From Carbonatibacter sp965199245 (GTDB taxonomy: Bacteria > Pseudomonadota > Alphaproteobacteria > Kiloniellales > Kiloniellaceae), in contig CBDAQP010000003.1 of the NCBI GenBank assembly GCA_965199245.1, positions 620,001 to 684,000 on the forward strand: a stretch of 64,000 bases of DNA, given 5' to 3'. Numbering within the stretch: position 1 is the stretch's first letter; each line of letters starts with the position of its first letter. Under the pieces are notes generated by a model that searched no databases, was not told the DNA's origin, and was given only the letters and a program-made list of their open reading frames with translations. Both the position numbers and the translations under genes were made by a program. This document shows, in pieces, positions 60,392 through 64,000 of the stretch.

Positions 60392-60520
60392 GTCATGAGG
60401 ATCAGGGATACGCAGACGGCAGAACTCCGAACCATCCGGACACTTCATTGTAAAAACACCAGAAAAATTACCCCAAAAGTATCACCAGCGATACCCCCGG
60501 AACAACCTCTCCAGCATCCC

Positions 60521-62017
<1,497 letters not shown>

Positions 62018-62392
62018 GACCTCACTGCCTCCGCTCAAAAAAAAACAGAAACAGCTCAAAAATAACTGACAAGAACCTTGCCCCAGTATCAAAACCGGAA
62101 CAAGTGTGTACTTAAATACACAGAACTTGACAGTCCACCGGATAAAACCCGGAAAACCGCCGCCTGCGTATCCCTATCCAAAAAATACAATGTCAAACAA
62201 CTCATCGACAAAAAAATCAAAACCGGGACCAACAACAAAAAAATCAGAACCAGTCCCAAAACAGCCAGAGCGCACCTTCTAATCACATCAAAAATAAAAC
62301 ACAACCACTTTCTCAAAAAAAAATACACCAAACACACTCAACATACTGAAAATATCAGGGGAAAATGAAATCAAAAAATAACGAAACCGATT
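62018..62392. other. rRNA operon upstream region
   Basis: No gene. It is AT-rich and should contain the rRNA promoter reading leftwards. TTGACA occurs on the minus strand at 62196-62191, with a GGATAC 17 nt further on; this is a candidate with a poor -10. The plus strand is strongly biased to A and C. Confidence 0.5.
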
Positions 62393-63448
62393 CTAGAGAG
62401 TTACCTCACAGCCTACGGCTTCTTGAACAGAGGAGAAACCATCTTCTTCCAACAAAGCCACCAACCCGCGTAGAATGTCGTTCACCAGCCTGGGGCCGCC
62501 GTAAACAAGGGCGGAATAAAGTTGAATCAAAGACGCGCCCTGTTTAATTTTTGTGTAGGCTTGCTGTGCAGAGGAAATCCCCCCCACCCCCACAAGAGGA
62601 ATAGATCCCCCCGTCAGGCGATAGAGTTCTGCCAAAACCGCCGTTGCCGAATCGAAAAGGGGTTCACCGCTCAAGCCCCCGGTTTCCGAGGCATAAACAG
62701 AGCGCAAACCCGCAGGCCGCGCCACAGTTGTATTGCTGATGATGAGTCCATCTAATCGGCAGGATAGATCAGCAATATCGCGCAGGTCATCTTGGGCTAG
62801 ATCAGGTGCGATTTTCAGGACGAGAGCAGGCGGATTGTCCAAGTCTGTAAGAACAGGGCGCACCGCATCAATCAGGCTGTTCAGTTCTGCCTTGCTCTGT
62901 AAAGCGCGCAGCCCCGGGGTATTGGGAGAGGAGACATTGATAACCAGATAATCTGCATAGTGGGCGAGGCTCTGCGCCCCCACGCGATAGTCCGCCGCCG
63001 CATCATCGCTTGTCTTGTTCTTGCCAAGGTTGACACCGATGATCCCCCGATAACCCGAACAACGCAACGCGTCCAACCGCGCATCAGCATAACGCCGCCC
63101 GCGACTGTTAAAACCCATGCGGTTAATCACCGCCCTGTCTTCGGACAGGCGGAAAAGGCGAGGTTTCGGGTTACCGGGTTGAGGTTCAGGTGTGATCGAC
63201 CCCGTTTCTACAAAACCAAATCCCACATCAGACAAGGGCTTAATCACCTGTGCGTCCTTGTCAAAGCCTGCCGCAAGTCCCAAAGGATTGGGAAAATCCA
63301 TCCCCCAGACAGAAGTACGTAACAGAGGACTCTGAACCACCGCCCCCCCTGAAACAAGGCCACTCCTTAGCGCAAGCAGGGCAAGAGCATGAGCGCACTC
63401 AGGAGCAAAACGGTACAACAAGGGTTTGACAAAGCCGTAGAATGACAT
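62393..63448 (-). CDS. pyrD: Dihydroorotate dehydrogenase (quinone), class 2
   Basis: 351 residues. It oxidises dihydroorotate to orotate with FMN and passes electrons to ubiquinone at the inner membrane. The amphipathic N-terminus (FVKPLLYRFAPECAHALAL) is the quinone-binding part of class 2 enzymes. NPLGLAAGFDK, INVSSPNTPGLR with the catalytic serine near 173-174, and VGVGGISSAQQAY are conserved. The frame is open to 63820, but AGGAG 7 nt before the ATG at 63448 fixes the start. Confidence 0.95.
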   Translation of the reverse strand: MSFYGFVKPLLYRFAPECAHALALLALRSGLVSGGAVVQSPLLRTSVWGMDFPNPLGLAAGFDKDAQVIKPLSDVGFGFVETGSITPEPQPGNPKPRLFRLSEDRAVINRMGFNSRGRRYADARLDALRCSGYRGIIGVNLGKNKTSDDAAADYRVGAQSLAHYADYLVINVSSPNTPGLRALQSKAELNSLIDAVRPVLTDLDNPPALVLKIAPDLAQDDLRDIADLSCRLDGLIISNTTVARPAGLRSVYASETGGLSGEPLFDSATAVLAELYRLTGGSIPLVGVGGISSAQQAYTKIKQGASLIQLYSALVYGGPRLVNDILRGLVALLEEDGFSSVQEAVGCEVTL

Positions 63449-63464
63449 AAGCAGGCTCCTTTCA

Positions 63465-63854
63465 TCAAACAGGCTCTGGGTTACCCGCATCAAACCAATC
63501 CGGAAAAACATGCCCCCCCTGCGCCAGCGCAAGCGGTGCTGACCTGACCACAGCAGAGGGATCAAAGGCCCCGTAATAATGCGGAAACAAAGCACCGCCG
63601 CGCGATTTTTCCCACACCAGCCCCCTGTCCCCCCGCCGCCGGGCGCAACGGTGCAGAGCCTGCGTCGAAACGGCCAGCAAAACCAACCCAGCCTGTCCTG
63701 CGCGGTGACGGTCGGCAGAGGTGCGTAGCTGTGCGGGTGCAGAAAAATGAATAAAGCCGTCCGACCTGTCCTGAGAGGAACCGTGATAAAGCCCCTGTTC
63801 GAACGCCTGATCCCATTCATCCTGCCGACAGATATGATAGATGATCTCTGTCAT
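63465..63854 (-). CDS. DUF952 family protein
   Basis: 129 residues; function unknown. It begins IYHICRQDEWDQAFEQGLYHGSS and continues DGFIHFSAPAQL, the family's signature, and has PHYYGAF near the middle. It often precedes pyrD in alphaproteobacteria. Its ATG overlaps the stop of the upstream pseudouridine synthase (ATGA), and pyrD starts 16 bp after it. Confidence 0.88.
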   Translation of the reverse strand: MTEIIYHICRQDEWDQAFEQGLYHGSSQDRSDGFIHFSAPAQLRTSADRHRAGQAGLVLLAVSTQALHRCARRRGDRGLVWEKSRGGALFPHYYGAFDPSAVVRSAPLALAQGGHVFPDWFDAGNPEPV

Positions 63855-64000
63855 CTTTTGTTGCTCCTTCGCGTCTTTAAAATCTGTTGCCGTTCAACCC
63901 GAACCTGTCGCCCGGGCCAGAGTGCAACGTCTAACTCACCAAAAATATCCCAAAGGCTCAAACGCCCGATAGAAACGCGCACAAGGCGCAAAACGGGAAA
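63851..64000 (-). CDS. RsuA/RluB-type pseudouridine synthase, C-terminal end only
   Basis: I translated the last 49 codons by hand: they begin FPVLRLVRVSIGRLSLWDI and end RRSNKR before TGA at 63851. The L-x-R-V-x-I-G-x-L-x-L pattern is the usual C-terminal part of the RsuA/RluB/RluE family, which makes single pseudouridines in rRNA. The rest lies beyond the window. Confidence 0.75.
   Translation of the reverse strand, partial: FPVLRLVRVSIGRLSLWDIFGELDVALWPGRQVRVERQQILKTRRSNKR

Noticed and set aside
63449..63820. Upstream extension of pyrD giving a 475-residue protein
   Set aside because: The extra part overlaps the DUF952 gene in another frame, and a strong ribosome site precedes the internal ATG at 63448.

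Overview
The window is chromosomal DNA from an alphaproteobacterium; I cannot name the genus. The evidence is the rRNA operon order 16S-tRNA-Ile-tRNA-Ala-23S-5S-tRNA-fMet, a 16S rRNA with alphaproteobacterial sequence, and gene neighbourhoods typical of that class: fabD-fabG-acpP-fabF-mltG, ftsH-folP-glmM, ruvCAB-ybgC-tolQRAB-pal-cpoB-tilS, and zapA-6S RNA-fau. Both window ends cut genes: infA on the left and a pseudouridine synthase on the right. I saw no prophage, CRISPR array or intact insertion sequence.

Layout. 0-5 kb (minus strand): infA, mltG and the fatty-acid genes fabF, acpP, fabG, fabD. 5-9.2 kb (plus): msrB, a CaCA-type Ca2+/Na+ antiporter, folB, an AT-rich gap with DnaA-box-like sites, and uvrC. 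9.3-27 kb (minus): glmM, folP, ftsH, tilS, the Tol-Pal envelope operon, the RuvABC resolvasome, yebC, ymdB, fau, 6S RNA, zapA and a coiled-coil partner gene. 27.3-35.9 kb (minus): one giant autotransporter of 2,871 codons built from near-identical repeats of about 1.08 kb. 36-40.6 kb (minus): ispE, a TPR lipoprotein and ETF-ubiquinone oxidoreductase. 40.7-50.2 kb (plus): a uracil-DNA-glycosylase-like protein with altered motifs, then a TPP-riboswitch-headed run thiD-thiO-thiS-thiG-thiE-thiY-(lipoprotein metallopeptidase)-thiZ-thiX, followed by a short SbmA/BacA-like transporter. 50.6-55.1 kb (minus): an NAD-linked molybdenum formate dehydrogenase whose diaphorase subunit is a NuoE-NuoF fusion. 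55.7-56.8 kb (minus): a ferric-iron binding protein behind a Fur-box-like site. 56.9-62 kb (minus): the rRNA operon. 62.4-64 kb (minus): pyrD, a DUF952 protein and the pseudouridine synthase end.

How the genes work together. Most are housekeeping sets: type II fatty acid synthesis, folate, peptidoglycan precursors, envelope constriction (Tol-Pal), recombination repair and protein quality control. The thiamine run joins thiazole synthesis (ThiO, ThiS, ThiG), pyrimidine kinase (ThiD), coupling (ThiE) and an ABC importer for a pyrimidine precursor (ThiY, ThiZ, ThiX), tightly packed with 4-nt stop/start overlaps. Formate dehydrogenase and ETF-QO feed electrons to NADH and ubiquinone.

The most unusual feature runs through the whole window. 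At about 15 places, short units of 13-20 bp are repeated 2-4 times head to tail, nearly always exactly at gene ends or in junctions. The copies are in frame (15 or 18 bp) where they are translated and often not a multiple of three where they are not. One repeat has turned the ruvC/ruvA overlap into a chain of tiny stop-start cistrons. Others have added repeat tails or heads to ThiE, ThiD, IspE, ZapA, Fau and the TPR lipoprotein, and TolA carries 30 Pro-Glu dipeptides on a hexanucleotide tract.
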